Shown in pieces: positions 1-7,071 of a stretch of 9,644 nt of DNA. This DNA comes from Sodalis-like endosymbiont of Proechinophthirus fluctus (GTDB lineage Bacteria > Pseudomonadota > Gammaproteobacteria > Enterobacterales > Enterobacteriaceae). The stretch spans positions 140,045 to 149,688 of the forward strand of contig NZ_LECR01000090.1 of the NCBI RefSeq assembly GCF_001602625.1. Reading direction: 5' to 3'. The position numbers and the translations under genes were made by a program. The notes beneath the pieces were generated by a model. The model was not told the origin of the DNA, did not search any database, and was given only the letters and a program-made list of their open reading frames with translations. Numbering within the stretch: position 1 is the stretch's first letter; each line of letters begins with the position of its first letter.

Positions 1-186
1 CCCCGCCGATGCCATGATCTCATCGGCACCGGCGTGTACAACTGTTTCCTCTGGTGTTTCCATGGCCCCTTCGCCTATTTCTGCGTCAAGATCTTCTTCC
101 GGGGAAATATAGTTTCCACTATTAACCTGTTGCAGGTCAGTGTGCTTTTTTCTGTACGATAAGCAAGTAGTGGTCGCCTCCTCCTC
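1..186 (-). pseudogene. acidic open frame, 5' end missing, runs off left edge; unidentified
   Basis: The minus strand is open for 62 codons from just after a TAG (187-189) to the window edge. The frame has no ATG before the stretch reading QQVNSGNYISPEEDLDAEIG. Downstream it becomes very acidic, with many E and D residues and alanines. The composition is protein-like, and the 'SGxYISPEE' pattern recalls the C-terminal part of some tailed-phage portal or head proteins, but this is only an impression. Lacking a start codon, it is probably the 3' part of a disrupted gene that continues to the left. The complementary frames carry no better candidate. Identity is unknown and coding status is probable at best. 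Confidence 0.3.
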
Positions 187-323
187 CTACTACCCACCGT
201 ACCAGCAGCGCTGCCACCAAGCTACCTTAATGGTGGAAGGAAAGTTTTGATTTTTCAGCCTATGTTTTAACCTTTTTCTCACAGAGTGTAATATAGTTAG
301 CAAGGATAGAATACTATTTTGCT

Positions 324-542
324 CTACATCCCCGCCGGAGAGGAAGTGAGCGTATGGTGTTTATTCGCAATCGACAGCACTACAATGCCAGGATAACCAT
401 AATTCACTAATGTCTTGTAATGAGCTGCTTTATCCATATTAACATACGATTTGATGGCATCTTTAATCTCGTCGAACATGAGATTTAACTTATTTTCATT
501 CAACCTAAGAATATGACTATTTTTACTCAAATCCTCTTCCAC
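324..542 (-). CDS. hypothetical 72-residue protein, possibly truncated
   Basis: A GTG start at 542 lies about 10 bases after AGGTGG on the minus strand, a plausible ribosome binding site. The product has a charged, helix-prone N-terminal half (LNENKLNLMFDEIKDAIKSY) followed by a short hydrophobic stretch (YGYPGIVVLSIANKH), and it ends abruptly at a TAG. I recognise no family, signal peptide or catalytic motif. The GTG start sits 55 bases after the stop ending the decayed frame 598-954 on the same strand, so the two may have formed one transcript. The flanking DNA is AT-rich and decayed, so this could itself be a remnant rather than a working gene. Confidence 0.35.
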   Translation of the reverse strand: MEEDLSKNSHILRLNENKLNLMFDEIKDAIKSYVNMDKAAHYKTLVNYGYPGIVVLSIANKHHTLTSSPAGM

Positions 543-597
543 TATAGAAATACCACCTCTTCTTTATGCTGTGAATTATAGGTTTTACTGATTTTTC

Positions 598-954
598 TCA
601 ATAATTTTGGAAGTTATTTTCAGAATGGGTAATCGTATAGCAAATCCGAAAAGACTGGTAGGCATTCGACGTCTCATTGATTGCATCATTGCGTAACTCC
701 TCAGAGAAATTTTTCAATCTCTGTGCATATCAAGATGATAAATTGTCAATTTTAAATTGAATTTCGTGCTTATTGAAATAGTAATTTTCCGACCTGGCGG
801 ACTCAAGAAAATCTTCGACCTGTTTACAGGTCCATTTTGCGAAAATCAACAGCTCATAAGATATATTAGCTATCTTTTCATTTTTAATATCCGTTATTAA
901 ATAGTACAAGGTATTTATAGCGTTGACGGCTTTAAAATATTATTTTTCCTCCAT
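598..954 (-). pseudogene. unidentified small gene broken by in-frame stops
   Basis: One minus-strand frame reads as protein-like sequence of about 118 codons. It begins MEEK, meets TAA at codon 5, continues as a long helical stretch (KAVNAINTLYYLITDIKNEK; later AKWTCKQVEDFLESA), meets TGA at 730-732, resumes with YAQRLKNFSEELRNDAINET and ends at TGA 598-600. Lysine, glutamate and asparagine are abundant and heptad-like spacing suggests a coiled coil. The start is uncertain: GGAGG lies inside the first codons and may be the true ribosome binding site, with a lost start just after it. No family is recognised. Two internal stops in an otherwise coherent frame suggest a pseudogene. Confidence 0.4.
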
Positions 955-1161
955 TTTAAAGATTAATGTTTCATACAATACGTTTATGTAAACCCGTATC
1001 CGACGATCGTTTCGTCCTTGCTATGGAAGATAAAGTCCGGGCGAATGGGCAACTGTTTCCACCTGTGATCCATTATAGGTCAGCATTGTTTCCCTATGCC
1101 AACATGGACAGCTTTATGATTCTAGCTGAGTGCAAAAGAGATAGGAATGTTATCAGGTTTG

Positions 1162-1378
1162 CTATTTTACTAACCTAGGAGTGCCTGCATCCATATCATT
1201 TCTAGCATTGATTAAGCTGAAAATTCTTTCGCCAGCGGCGTTATTGTCCCCTGTCTGGCTCGGAAGTATAATACAGTCTCCTCGTTTTTCGATAAATGCT
1301 TTTTATTTTTATAATGACGCTAGTTATAATATTTACCAACTACGTTGTTGTGCAACGCAACAGATGATATGGGTATCA
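1162..1378 (-). pseudogene. frameshifted fragment of an unidentified protein
   Basis: A minus-strand frame starts at ATG 1378 (MIPISSVALHNNVVGKYYN) and hits TAG. A second frame, open from 1303 to the TAG at 1162-1164, reads AFIEKRGDCIILPSQTGDNN then AAGERIFSLINARNDMDAG. The two pieces join sensibly with one stop and one frameshift in the AT-rich join, which is what a decaying gene looks like. The second piece has a balanced, globular-protein composition unlike the low-complexity frames around it. I do not recognise the family. It may be the upstream part of the same locus as the decayed frame at 598-954. Confidence 0.3.
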
Positions 1379-1770
1379 TAAACCTACTTTTATATTCAAA
1401 TTGCATCCTGAATTCGATTAAGATATCGAGTGAAACACCTGGCAGATGATGTCTCTCTCAAATTGAGATAATAAATTCAGAAAAACATTCATAAAAAATA
1501 ATATTAAATATTATGACATTCCCAGGTATTTCTCGAAATTCATTATTATAGTAGAAATGGCTACGTTAATGTTATTTTTCCAGAAAGATAGCATAGTATC
1601 AATCAGCAGTAAAACAAAAAACCACCAGCCAAAAAGTCGGTAAAGATAGACTTTTATTTAAAAGGGAAATTTCACGTCAATGATTGACATCATCCATAAA
1701 GACAAGACGTATGAAAATACCTACCTTAACTACTACGAAATATATAACGATAATTTAAGGTCTATATACG
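1379..1770. other. AT-rich spacer with no supported gene
   Basis: All frames here are short and broken. The only regular structure is the AT-rich inverted repeat at 1498-1514 (8-base arms around one base), which is of a kind expected by chance in such DNA. The stretch lies immediately downstream of the decayed yejK gene and may be old intergenic or eroded coding sequence. Confidence 0.5.
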
Positions 1771-2773
1771 TTAGTTTCCTTTACGCCGACTGATCAATTG
1801 ATCGCGTAAATTCGTCGGTGTTTATTTTATGGTCAAGGTGTCTATCATGGCATCCCAGAATATATGCTCGCCGAGCAATTATGCATCGAAATTCAGAGTA
1901 ATCCCGACGCCGCCGGCATATTTTGTTAGCTGGTGCAGTATGCCACGAGGACGGGAACGTATCCTCTAGCGCATAACTATGTTCGCTTGAGAAAACCTGA
2001 AAAATCTTTTTACCCCTGGCGTAAGGGCCGCGGAAAGCTCCGCAAGCGCGATCTCTTCGCCAGCCTACAACTGCACTTTACAGTAGTGTCTGCTGGCGAA
2101 CCTTGCTGTTGGTAGTTATCGAGATGCACCTAAGTACAATAAATTATCCACTGCCTGCAGCGGACTGAGATTTTACGCCTTGGTGTCCAAACCATTGACT
2201 AATTGGAAGAAGTCCATTATAGAAATCCGAGACCTTACGTCCAACGTGCCCCTTCAAAAACGTTAAATAGCCTGTAGCGTGTCGAGTTCGACTAGATTTC
2301 CCATTTGGTCAAATCAATGCGCGCCACAATATCGGCGCGTAGAGATATCCAGATAGTGGGTACTTCTAATATCCAGATGTTCATGCATTCGCATACTCTG
2401 GCAGGTGCTGAGTACCGCAATAATGCGATACTCTGTCGCCAGACAACGATATTGACAAAACAGTACGATCCCACCTTCGGCAAAAGGGTATTTCGTTAAC
2501 TCAACGCGCAGTCACTTCGCCGCGACGCAGTTGAAGTTGAGAAAACCTTTATTTCCCGGTGGTAGCTGCGTACCGTAATTCCCTATAGTTCGCTCTGCGG
2601 CGTAAAACGCCATAAGCCCTACTTTTGGCGCTGTAGACGCGGTGCAGTTCGGGCATCACTTCTTGCACCGACTGCGAAACCTCAAGCGGTGATTCGCACA
2701 GCACCAGTTCCAGCGTCTATTCATCACACTTAATCATTTGATGAAGGGCAATCTGGCCAATATCCAGACTCAT
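1771..2773 (-). pseudogene. yejK: yejK (ndpA) pseudogene, nucleoid-associated protein
   Basis: YejK/NdpA is a nucleoid-associated protein of about 335 residues. Segments of its sequence can be read here in order: MSLDIGQIALHQMIKCDE at the start, then [29 protein letters not shown] (near 2290-2335), GYLTFLKGHVGRKVSDF, AGEEIALAEL, LTKYAGGVGITLNFDA and LLGEHIFWDA, ending with NLRDQL and a TAA at 1771-1773. The span of about 1,003 bases is close to full length, so decay is by point changes and small indels. Visible lesions are TAG at codon 19 (2717-2719), TAA at 1879-1881, TAA at 1822-1824, and several frame changes in the middle. The gene lies divergent from yejL, the same arrangement as in Escherichia coli. 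No function is expected. Confidence 0.93.
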
Positions 2774-2954
2774 GATCTATTCTCCAATTCTGGTCAAGTG
2801 CGTATTCAAACACCGAATAGCTCTCCGCTACAACTTCTGTTGCCGCCGCAAACTGAACCTGAAACGCTATAAGGGCTAGAAACGATAAAAGTGCGGAAAA
2901 AGGGGAGTTGATACGGTAAGATATCGGACGTTAACAGGCCATGTATATGGTATT

Positions 2955-3182
2955 ATGCCACAAGTATCCCTTTACAATGACGAAAAGATAGAGATCCTGC
3001 TTGTCGAGCTGTCAGCAGTACTGGAAAAACATTGTACGCTGACCGATTTCGCGCTGATTGTCCTAGGGAATATGGTTACCTATGTGATTAGAATCCGCGT
3101 CGTGCTGGATATGCGCAGCACCCTGGTAAAATCGTTCACCGATGCCATGTATGCCTCGGTGCCGTTTCCCGATATATATTAA
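2955..3182 (+). CDS. yejL: YejL family protein (DUF1414), 75 residues
   Basis: The product begins MPQVSLYNDEKIEILLVELS and contains VLEKH and LGNMVT, matching the small enterobacterial protein YejL, whose usual length is also 75 residues. Its biochemical role is not established. In enterobacteria it sits between yejK and yejM, as here, and its stop is 20 bases before yejM, so the two are probably co-transcribed. The N-terminal 45 residues are well conserved, while the C-terminal 30 (IRIRVVLDMRSTLVKSF onward) diverge strongly from the E. coli form, which may reflect relaxed selection. No good Shine-Dalgarno sequence precedes the ATG, so expression level is uncertain. No frameshift or internal stop is present. 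Confidence 0.85.
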   Translation: MPQVSLYNDEKIEILLVELSAVLEKHCTLTDFALIVLGNMVTYVIRIRVVLDMRSTLVKSFTDAMYASVPFPDIY

Positions 3183-3202
3183 GCATAAGCCAAAACAGAG
3201 CT

Positions 3203-4975
3203 ATGGTAACAACTAGTCAGCGCTACCGTGACAAAGTATCCCAAATGATTAGTTGGGGTCACTGGTTCGCCCTTTTCAATATCCTGCTCAGTTTGGGGCT
3301 TGGCAGTCGCTATTTTTTTATTGCAGACTGGCCCAGCTCGCTGGCGGGACGGCTATATGCGTTTGCTAGCTGGCTTGGCCATTTCAGCTTTCTTGGCTTC
3401 ACGCTATACCTGCTGGTTATGTTTCCCCTCACCTTCGTTGTGATGTCTCAGCGGCTGTTGCGCTTTCTGTCCGCCATCATCACCACCGCGGCGTTAACGC
3501 TGCTGCTGGTGGATACCGAAGTTTTTACCCGTTTTCATCAGCATTTGAACTCCATGGTCTGGGATTTACTTATAAACCCGGATCAGACAGAGTTGGTTCG
3601 CGACTGGCAATTGATGTTTATCGGTATTCCATTAATCTTCCTGGTAGAGGTGCTGTTTGTCACCTGGAGCTGGCAAAAACTGCGCAGCCTTAATCGCTAT
3701 CGCATCGGTAAACCTATCAGTACCCTCTTTATCGTCGCCTTTTGTGCCTCTCATATAGCTTATATTTGGGCCGACGCGAATTTTTACCGCCCTATCACGA
3801 TGCAGCGCGCCAATTTGCCGCTGTCCTATCCAATGACCGCGCGCCGTTTTCTGAAACACCATGGCCTAATTAACACCCAGGACTTCGATCAGCGGTTGGT
3901 TCAGCAGGGCAACCAGGAAGCAGCGGTAGAATATCCCTTGAATCCGATAAGCTTTAACGATAAGGGCAGCGGCCTCAATTTGCTCATTATTACTACCAGT
4001 ATGCTGAGTAATGACACTATAGACCAGCAAATGCCAGTCCTTAAGCGCTTCGCCCAAAAAAACATCTGCTTTACACAACACTTCAGCACCGGAAATCAGG
4101 TGGACACTGGGTTATTCGGGCTGTTCTACGGCATTTCGGCTTCTTATTTGGACGGTATTCTAGCGACGCGAAAATCGTCGGTGCTGTTGGACGCTCTCAA
4201 TAAACAGGGCTATCAGCTCAGCCTGTTCCCTTCCGATGGCTTTCATGATCCGCTCTACCGCCAGGCGTTGTTAGCCGACTTTACGCTCCCTGAACCTGTC
4301 AATCAGAGTGACGCGCAAACCGCCAGACAATGGCAGCAATGGCGAAATAGCTACAGCGGCACTTCGCCATGGTTTTCTTATGTTTCGTTCAACGGCACCA
4401 GAGTCAGCATCAGTTTAGAGAACACGCCAGATATCACACGCCACTATCAGCAAGGGGCGCAGCGTTTGGATAATAGTCTGGCGCAAATGCTGAACACATT
4501 GCGCGAGCACGGCGATTTGGACAACACCGTGGTCATTATCACCGCTGCCACTGGGCTGGAACTGGACGACGACGGACACGTGCGGAGCGAGAGCAGCACT
4601 CGTTTCAACCGCGCGCAGTTGCAAGTGCCGCTGGTGGTCCATTGGCCTGGCGCGGCGGCTCAGGTGGTAACGAAACTCACGAATCACAACGATGTGACCG
4701 TAACGCTTATGCAACATCTGCTGCATATCAGCAATCACGCCAACGACTATGCACAGGGCGAGGATCTTTTCGCATCGCGCCGCCGTAATGATTGGGTTCT
4801 GAGTGCAAATAGACATCAGTTGGCTATCACTACCTTAAACGAAACCCTATTGCTGGATAATAACGGTAGTTGTCTCATCTTTGACGTTAACGGCAAGGAG
4901 CTACCCCAGAAAAAACCGCAGCTGACGCTGCTATTGCAGGTGTTAACTAATGAAAAACGCTTTATTGCCAACTAA
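3203..4975 (+). CDS. yejM: inner-membrane protein YejM/PbgA/LapC, controls LPS synthesis
   Basis: This full-length 590-residue protein belongs to the YejM (PbgA, LapC) family, about 586 residues in E. coli. Known role: an essential inner-membrane protein that senses periplasmic lipopolysaccharide and, through LapB, restrains FtsH degradation of LpxC. The N-terminus carries five predicted membrane segments (about residues 20-40, 55-80, 86-104, 136-155, 172-190). A basic linker follows (FYRPITMQRANLPLSYPMTARR), and then a periplasmic sulfatase/phosphoethanolamine-transferase-like domain from about 255 to the end. Conserved stretches include GLFGLFYGIS, NTVVIITA and the C-terminal LLLQVLTNEKRFIAN. 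Where E. coli reads ITVDG at the head of the domain, this protein reads ITTSM (263-267), so a vestigial metal-site aspartate is absent. It is intact while neighbouring yejK is ruined, implying selection. Confidence 0.96.
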   Translation: MVTTSQRYRDKVSQMISWGHWFALFNILLSLGLGSRYFFIADWPSSLAGRLYAFASWLGHFSFLGFTLYLLVMFPLTFVVMSQRLLRFLSAIITTAALTLLLVDTEVFTRFHQHLNSMVWDLLINPDQTELVRDWQLMFIGIPLIFLVEVLFVTWSWQKLRSLNRYRIGKPISTLFIVAFCASHIAYIWADANFYRPITMQRANLPLSYPMTARRFLKHHGLINTQDFDQRLVQQGNQEAAVEYPLNPISFNDKGSGLNLLIITTSMLSNDTIDQQMPVLKRFAQKNICFTQHFSTGNQVDTGLFGLFYGISASYLDGILATRKSSVLLDALNKQGYQLSLFPSDGFHDPLYRQALLADFTLPEPVNQSDAQTARQWQQWRNSYSGTSPWFSYVSFNGTRVSISLENTPDITRHYQQGAQRLDNSLAQMLNTLREHGDLDNTVVIITAATGLELDDDGHVRSESSTRFNRAQLQVPLVVHWPGAAAQVVTKLTNHNDVTVTLMQHLLHISNHANDYAQGEDLFASRRRNDWVLSANRHQLAITTLNETLLLDNNGSCLIFDVNGKELPQKKPQLTLLLQVLTNEKRFIAN

Positions 4976-5010
4976 CCGCTTAAAACTAAAGCAGTCGTTA
5001 GAGTTGGGTA

Positions 5011-5038
5011 TTGCATTCATAGAGGGAACGGGTAGTAT
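5011..5038 (+). promoter_or_regulatory. sigma70-type promoter for tRNA-Pro
   Basis: TTGCAT (5011-5016) and TAGTAT (5033-5038) are separated by 16 bases. They are followed by GCGCCC, a GC-rich discriminator of the kind found at stable-RNA promoters under stringent control. Transcription would begin near 5045, shortly before the mature tRNA 5' end at 5054. The placement between yejM and the tRNA supports independent tRNA transcription, although read-through from yejM is also possible. This is motif reading only. Confidence 0.55.
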
Positions 5039-5053
5039 AAGCGCCCACGAGTT

Positions 5054-5130
5054 CGGCATGTAGCGCAGTCTGGTAGCGCACCGTCATGGGGTGTCGGGGG
5101 TCGGAGGTTCGAATCCTCTCATGCCGATCA
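5054..5130 (+). tRNA. proL: tRNA-Pro, anticodon GGG (proL-like)
   Basis: The cloverleaf is complete. The acceptor strand CGGCATG pairs with CATGCCG (5120-5126), the D stem is GCGC/GCGC, the anticodon GGG is at 5088-5090, and the T arm reads GGAGG-TTCGAAT-CCTC. The sequence nearly matches E. coli proL, which also lies directly downstream of yejM, and it decodes CCC and CCU proline codons. Two A-T pairs and compensating changes (CAUG/CAUG in the acceptor) differ from proL, but pairing is kept. Oddly, the encoded 3' end is A-TCA (5127-5130) instead of A-CCA, so a mature CCA would need trimming and addition by the CCA-adding enzyme. The last ten bases also form the left end of an exact 70-bp palindrome. 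Confidence 0.96.
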
Positions 5131-5190
5131 AGCCATTCCAAAAAACCCAATCACTAGTGATTGGGTTTTTTGGAATGGCTTGATCGGCAT
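5121..5190. repeat. exact 70-bp palindrome overlapping the tRNA 3' end
   Basis: Positions 5121-5190 equal their own reverse complement without a mismatch or loop: 35-base arms meeting at CACTAGTG. Pairing breaks off immediately at both ends (C5120 against T5191). The left end, ATGCCGATCA, is the 3' end of the tRNA-Pro gene, so the right end is an inverted copy of those ten bases, and its last six (CGGCAT) equal the tRNA 5' end. The core AAAAACCCAATCAC is typical of a rho-independent terminator arm, but the outer 20 bases on each side are not needed for termination. The structure may come from inverted duplication or repair at the tRNA terminus, an inverted attachment-site remnant, or an assembly artefact. 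Confidence 0.97.
5140..5171. terminator. bidirectional rho-independent terminator after tRNA-Pro
   Basis: The centre of the palindrome forms an AAAAAACCCAATCAC stem followed by a GGGTTTTTT tract, the layout of an intrinsic terminator. Because the element is symmetrical, an A-tract precedes and a T-tract follows on either strand. It would stop tRNA transcription rightward and, in principle, transcription of the decayed lyase gene leftward. Confidence 0.7.
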
Positions 5191-5199
5191 TTCATAGTG

Positions 5200-6063
5200 A
5201 GGTGATAGCCATTCGCTGCTATCAGGTAAACCGTTCTACCCAGTACTCCGCCAGCGCGATATTCTATTCAACGAATAGCCCACTGATGCCAGTAGCGCCC
5301 AGGACCTTCCCCACATGCGAATAGGCATATCACCTGGCATCGATAATAGCAGGGCGTTCATTTAATACACCTAGAGGCAGGGAGCCTTGCTAGACCTATT
5401 CTGACACCAGGAGTGTTACGCCGCAGCATTAGCGCCGTTTAGCGCCGTATAGGCTTTGCGATAGATAGGCCAGCGGCAACTGCGGGCAGGAATGATGTGC
5501 GGCGAAAGCTACCAGCTCGCCGTAAACTCTCACAATCACCACCGCCATCCCGATCGTGTCAGGATCTGACAATATCGACTCAATGAGAATCGGTAACAAA
5601 GGTCCTGGAGCACCGATTTATTATTAAGAGTATAGCGCGCTAAAATCATCTCTGTCCTTTACCATTGGCTATAATATTCTCCATAATGGTGTCATCGAGC
5701 GCACATTCAGCGCTTTTTTTCGCCAGTATCAGAGTGACGCGATATCCGCTCTATCCAGTTCCACATGCTGCACTAAATAAACTGTATCGGCGGTCCTGAC
5801 AGTGCCCACATAAGAAATTACGGGCACCTTTACTATTAAAACATACCCCACCAGAGTACATAAGATGTGTTGTCTCTTCTCGAGATTCAGAAGGGGTTTT
5901 TGCCAGAAGAGTTGCAACAATAAAAATCTTCCATACCACGCTGCAGTTGATTCTCTACCACCATTGTCAAAATATCGACATTGATAGATAGTCCGAGTTT
6001 ATTTACAATGATAATTGTCATAATACCGGTCCGGTCCTCCTTGGCTTCATCCGTTAACATCAT
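5200..6063 (-). pseudogene. pseudogene of DapA/NanA-family (DHDPS/NAL) lyase
   Basis: The dihydrodipicolinate synthase/N-acetylneuraminate lyase family comprises class I aldolases of about 300 residues. Recognisable here: ATG at 6063 or 6060, then TGIMTIIIVN, LSINVDILTMVVENQLQRGM and EDFYCCNSSGKNP (usual form GxxGFYxxGSTGEG). After a frame change come LNLEKRQHILCTLVGYV and VPVISYVGTVRTADTVYLVQ. Further on, SILSDPDTIGMAV and VYGELVAFAAHH fit the 'DPRIIGMK...' region. The part below about 5450 is too eroded to place. Internal stops and several frameshifts are visible, and the total length of about 860 bases suggests little deletion. The substrate cannot be told: sialic acid, dihydrodipicolinate or a sugar-acid derivative are all possible. 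It lies 38 bases after the cbl relic on the same strand, so it may once have been in that operon. Confidence 0.72.
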
Positions 6064-6101
6064 TTGCAGCCAGTCCCAACCCCGTTTTCGTTAGACACGT
6101 G

Positions 6102-6910
6102 CTAAATCTGATAATCCAACGCAGCATTGGCAAATACCACCTCTTCTATTTCGGTCAACGACAGTTACGGGTTGCATAATTGAATGAAGTACTAGGCATA
6201 TTTACAACTGTAACTCACCCCGTTTCACCCCCAGCCAGACGGTATTAGCCTCTAACAGATGCTTCGCGCTTGAATCTAGCCGAGGCCCGTATCTCTTTCA
6301 CGGTTTTAAGACATATCTGCTAGTAGGCTCACCTTAGTCAAAATTCGACATAGGTCTTACAATGTAAGAATCTTGAACGCTTATCACTACTTACGGATGC
6401 AGCCCTGTCTCCTGAAAAGCCACATCAATTGCTCTTCGGTCATCAATTTCTCGCTAGCGATACCGACATCGGTATCGCCGGATTTCAGCATAGCAATCAT
6501 TTCCTCGGGGATGATCTTATTAAGCACAACTACACCCGGGAATACAAAGTTCGAGAAATTGCTTAATGGTGCCCAGTAGATTGTATCGTGCTTGGGTATG
6601 AGTGGGTGGCGGTGACGATGGAAAATTCGCCGGAATCTTTATTGGCACACACATCCTGCAATCGGGCGAATATTATTCTCCTCATTGAGAATGCGAGCAG
6701 TTGCCGACAGCAGCGTCTTACACTTCTCCATCATGCCGATCAGACGCTTGCCGCGGCAGGTAAAAATTACTACCCCAAGCTCATCTTCAAGTTCACAGAT
6801 ACAATAGCTAGTGCCCAATTGCGAAGTGAAAAGCGCGCTCGCAAAATCGGTCAGATTATAGTTACAGCGAGCTGACTCTCGAGGATGAAACACAGTTACT
6901 GAAAATTCAT
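6102..6910 (-). pseudogene. cbl: cbl pseudogene, CysB-like LysR-type regulator
   Basis: Cbl is a 316-residue LysR-type activator of sulfonate and taurine genes in sulfate starvation. The relic starts MNFQ at ATG 6910, behind AAGGAG, and hits TAA at codon 5. It then reads as the winged-helix domain: YNLTDFASALFTSQLGTS, ELEDELGVVIF, RGKRLIGM and ARILNEENNIR. A TAA (6639-6641) follows. The effector domain continues in other frames with TIKQFLELC, MLKSGDTDVGIASEKLM and, near the end, EANTVWLGVKRGELQ, closing with ALDYQI and TAG at 6102-6104. The span of 809 bases is about 140 short of full length, and the missing part falls in the middle of the effector domain (around 6280-6395). The LysR DNA-binding helix is also altered (CYCICELEDEL-like instead of SRHIRELEDEL). 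No function is expected. Confidence 0.88.
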
Positions 6911-6986
6911 ACCTATTCACACTCCTTTTAATACTAAAAATTTGGCTTTGTCTATGTACTGACTGTATAAAGCGCTTACGTAACAC

Positions 6987-7066
6987 TTAGTCAGCGTAAA
7001 GGATAACGACAGCCGCGACGAGGAGCGCACTACCGAGAGGATTCAGGCGCGGGGAATTACTCTCAT
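6987..7066 (-). pseudogene. possible stub of an ABC permease gene
   Basis: Five bases after the binding-protein stop an ATG (7066) opens MRVIPRA and a TGA. In the next frame the sequence NPLGSALLVAAVVILYAD follows, a hydrophobic membrane-segment-like run, before TAA at 6987-6989. NitT/TauT-type ABC systems usually place an inner-membrane permease gene directly after the binding protein, and its first membrane helix would look like this. The rest of a permease (about 230 residues) and the ATPase are absent. The call rests on position and hydrophobicity only. Confidence 0.3.
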
Positions 7067-7071
7067 TACCA

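Noticed and set aside
548..563. 16-base sequence AAATACCACCTCTTCT repeated exactly at 6132-6147
   Set aside because: The second copy is within the cbl relic coding for EEVVF, and flanks do not match; it is short enough to be chance.
966..1381. Two plus-strand ORFs of 70 and 66 codons
   Set aside because: They lack convincing ribosome binding sites, and the minus strand shows a better protein-like frame in part of the region.
1498..1514. AT-only palindrome with 8-base arms
   Set aside because: Low complexity; expected by chance in AT-rich DNA and not near any gene start.
1680..1793. Plus-strand 37-codon ORF beginning MIDIIHKDKTYEN
   Set aside because: It overlaps the end of the yejK relic on the other strand and has only a weak, distant ribosome binding site.
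1781..1807. Inverted repeat TTACGC...GCGTAA around GATCAATTGATC
   Set aside because: It lies inside the C-terminal coding part of the yejK relic (NLRDQL region), so the symmetry is explained by codons; no T-tract follows.
4415..4816. Minus-strand 133-codon ORF
   Set aside because: A shadow of the yejM periplasmic domain.
6588..6875. Plus-strand 95-codon ORF
   Set aside because: It is the complement of the cbl DNA-binding domain; the minus strand carries the recognisable protein.
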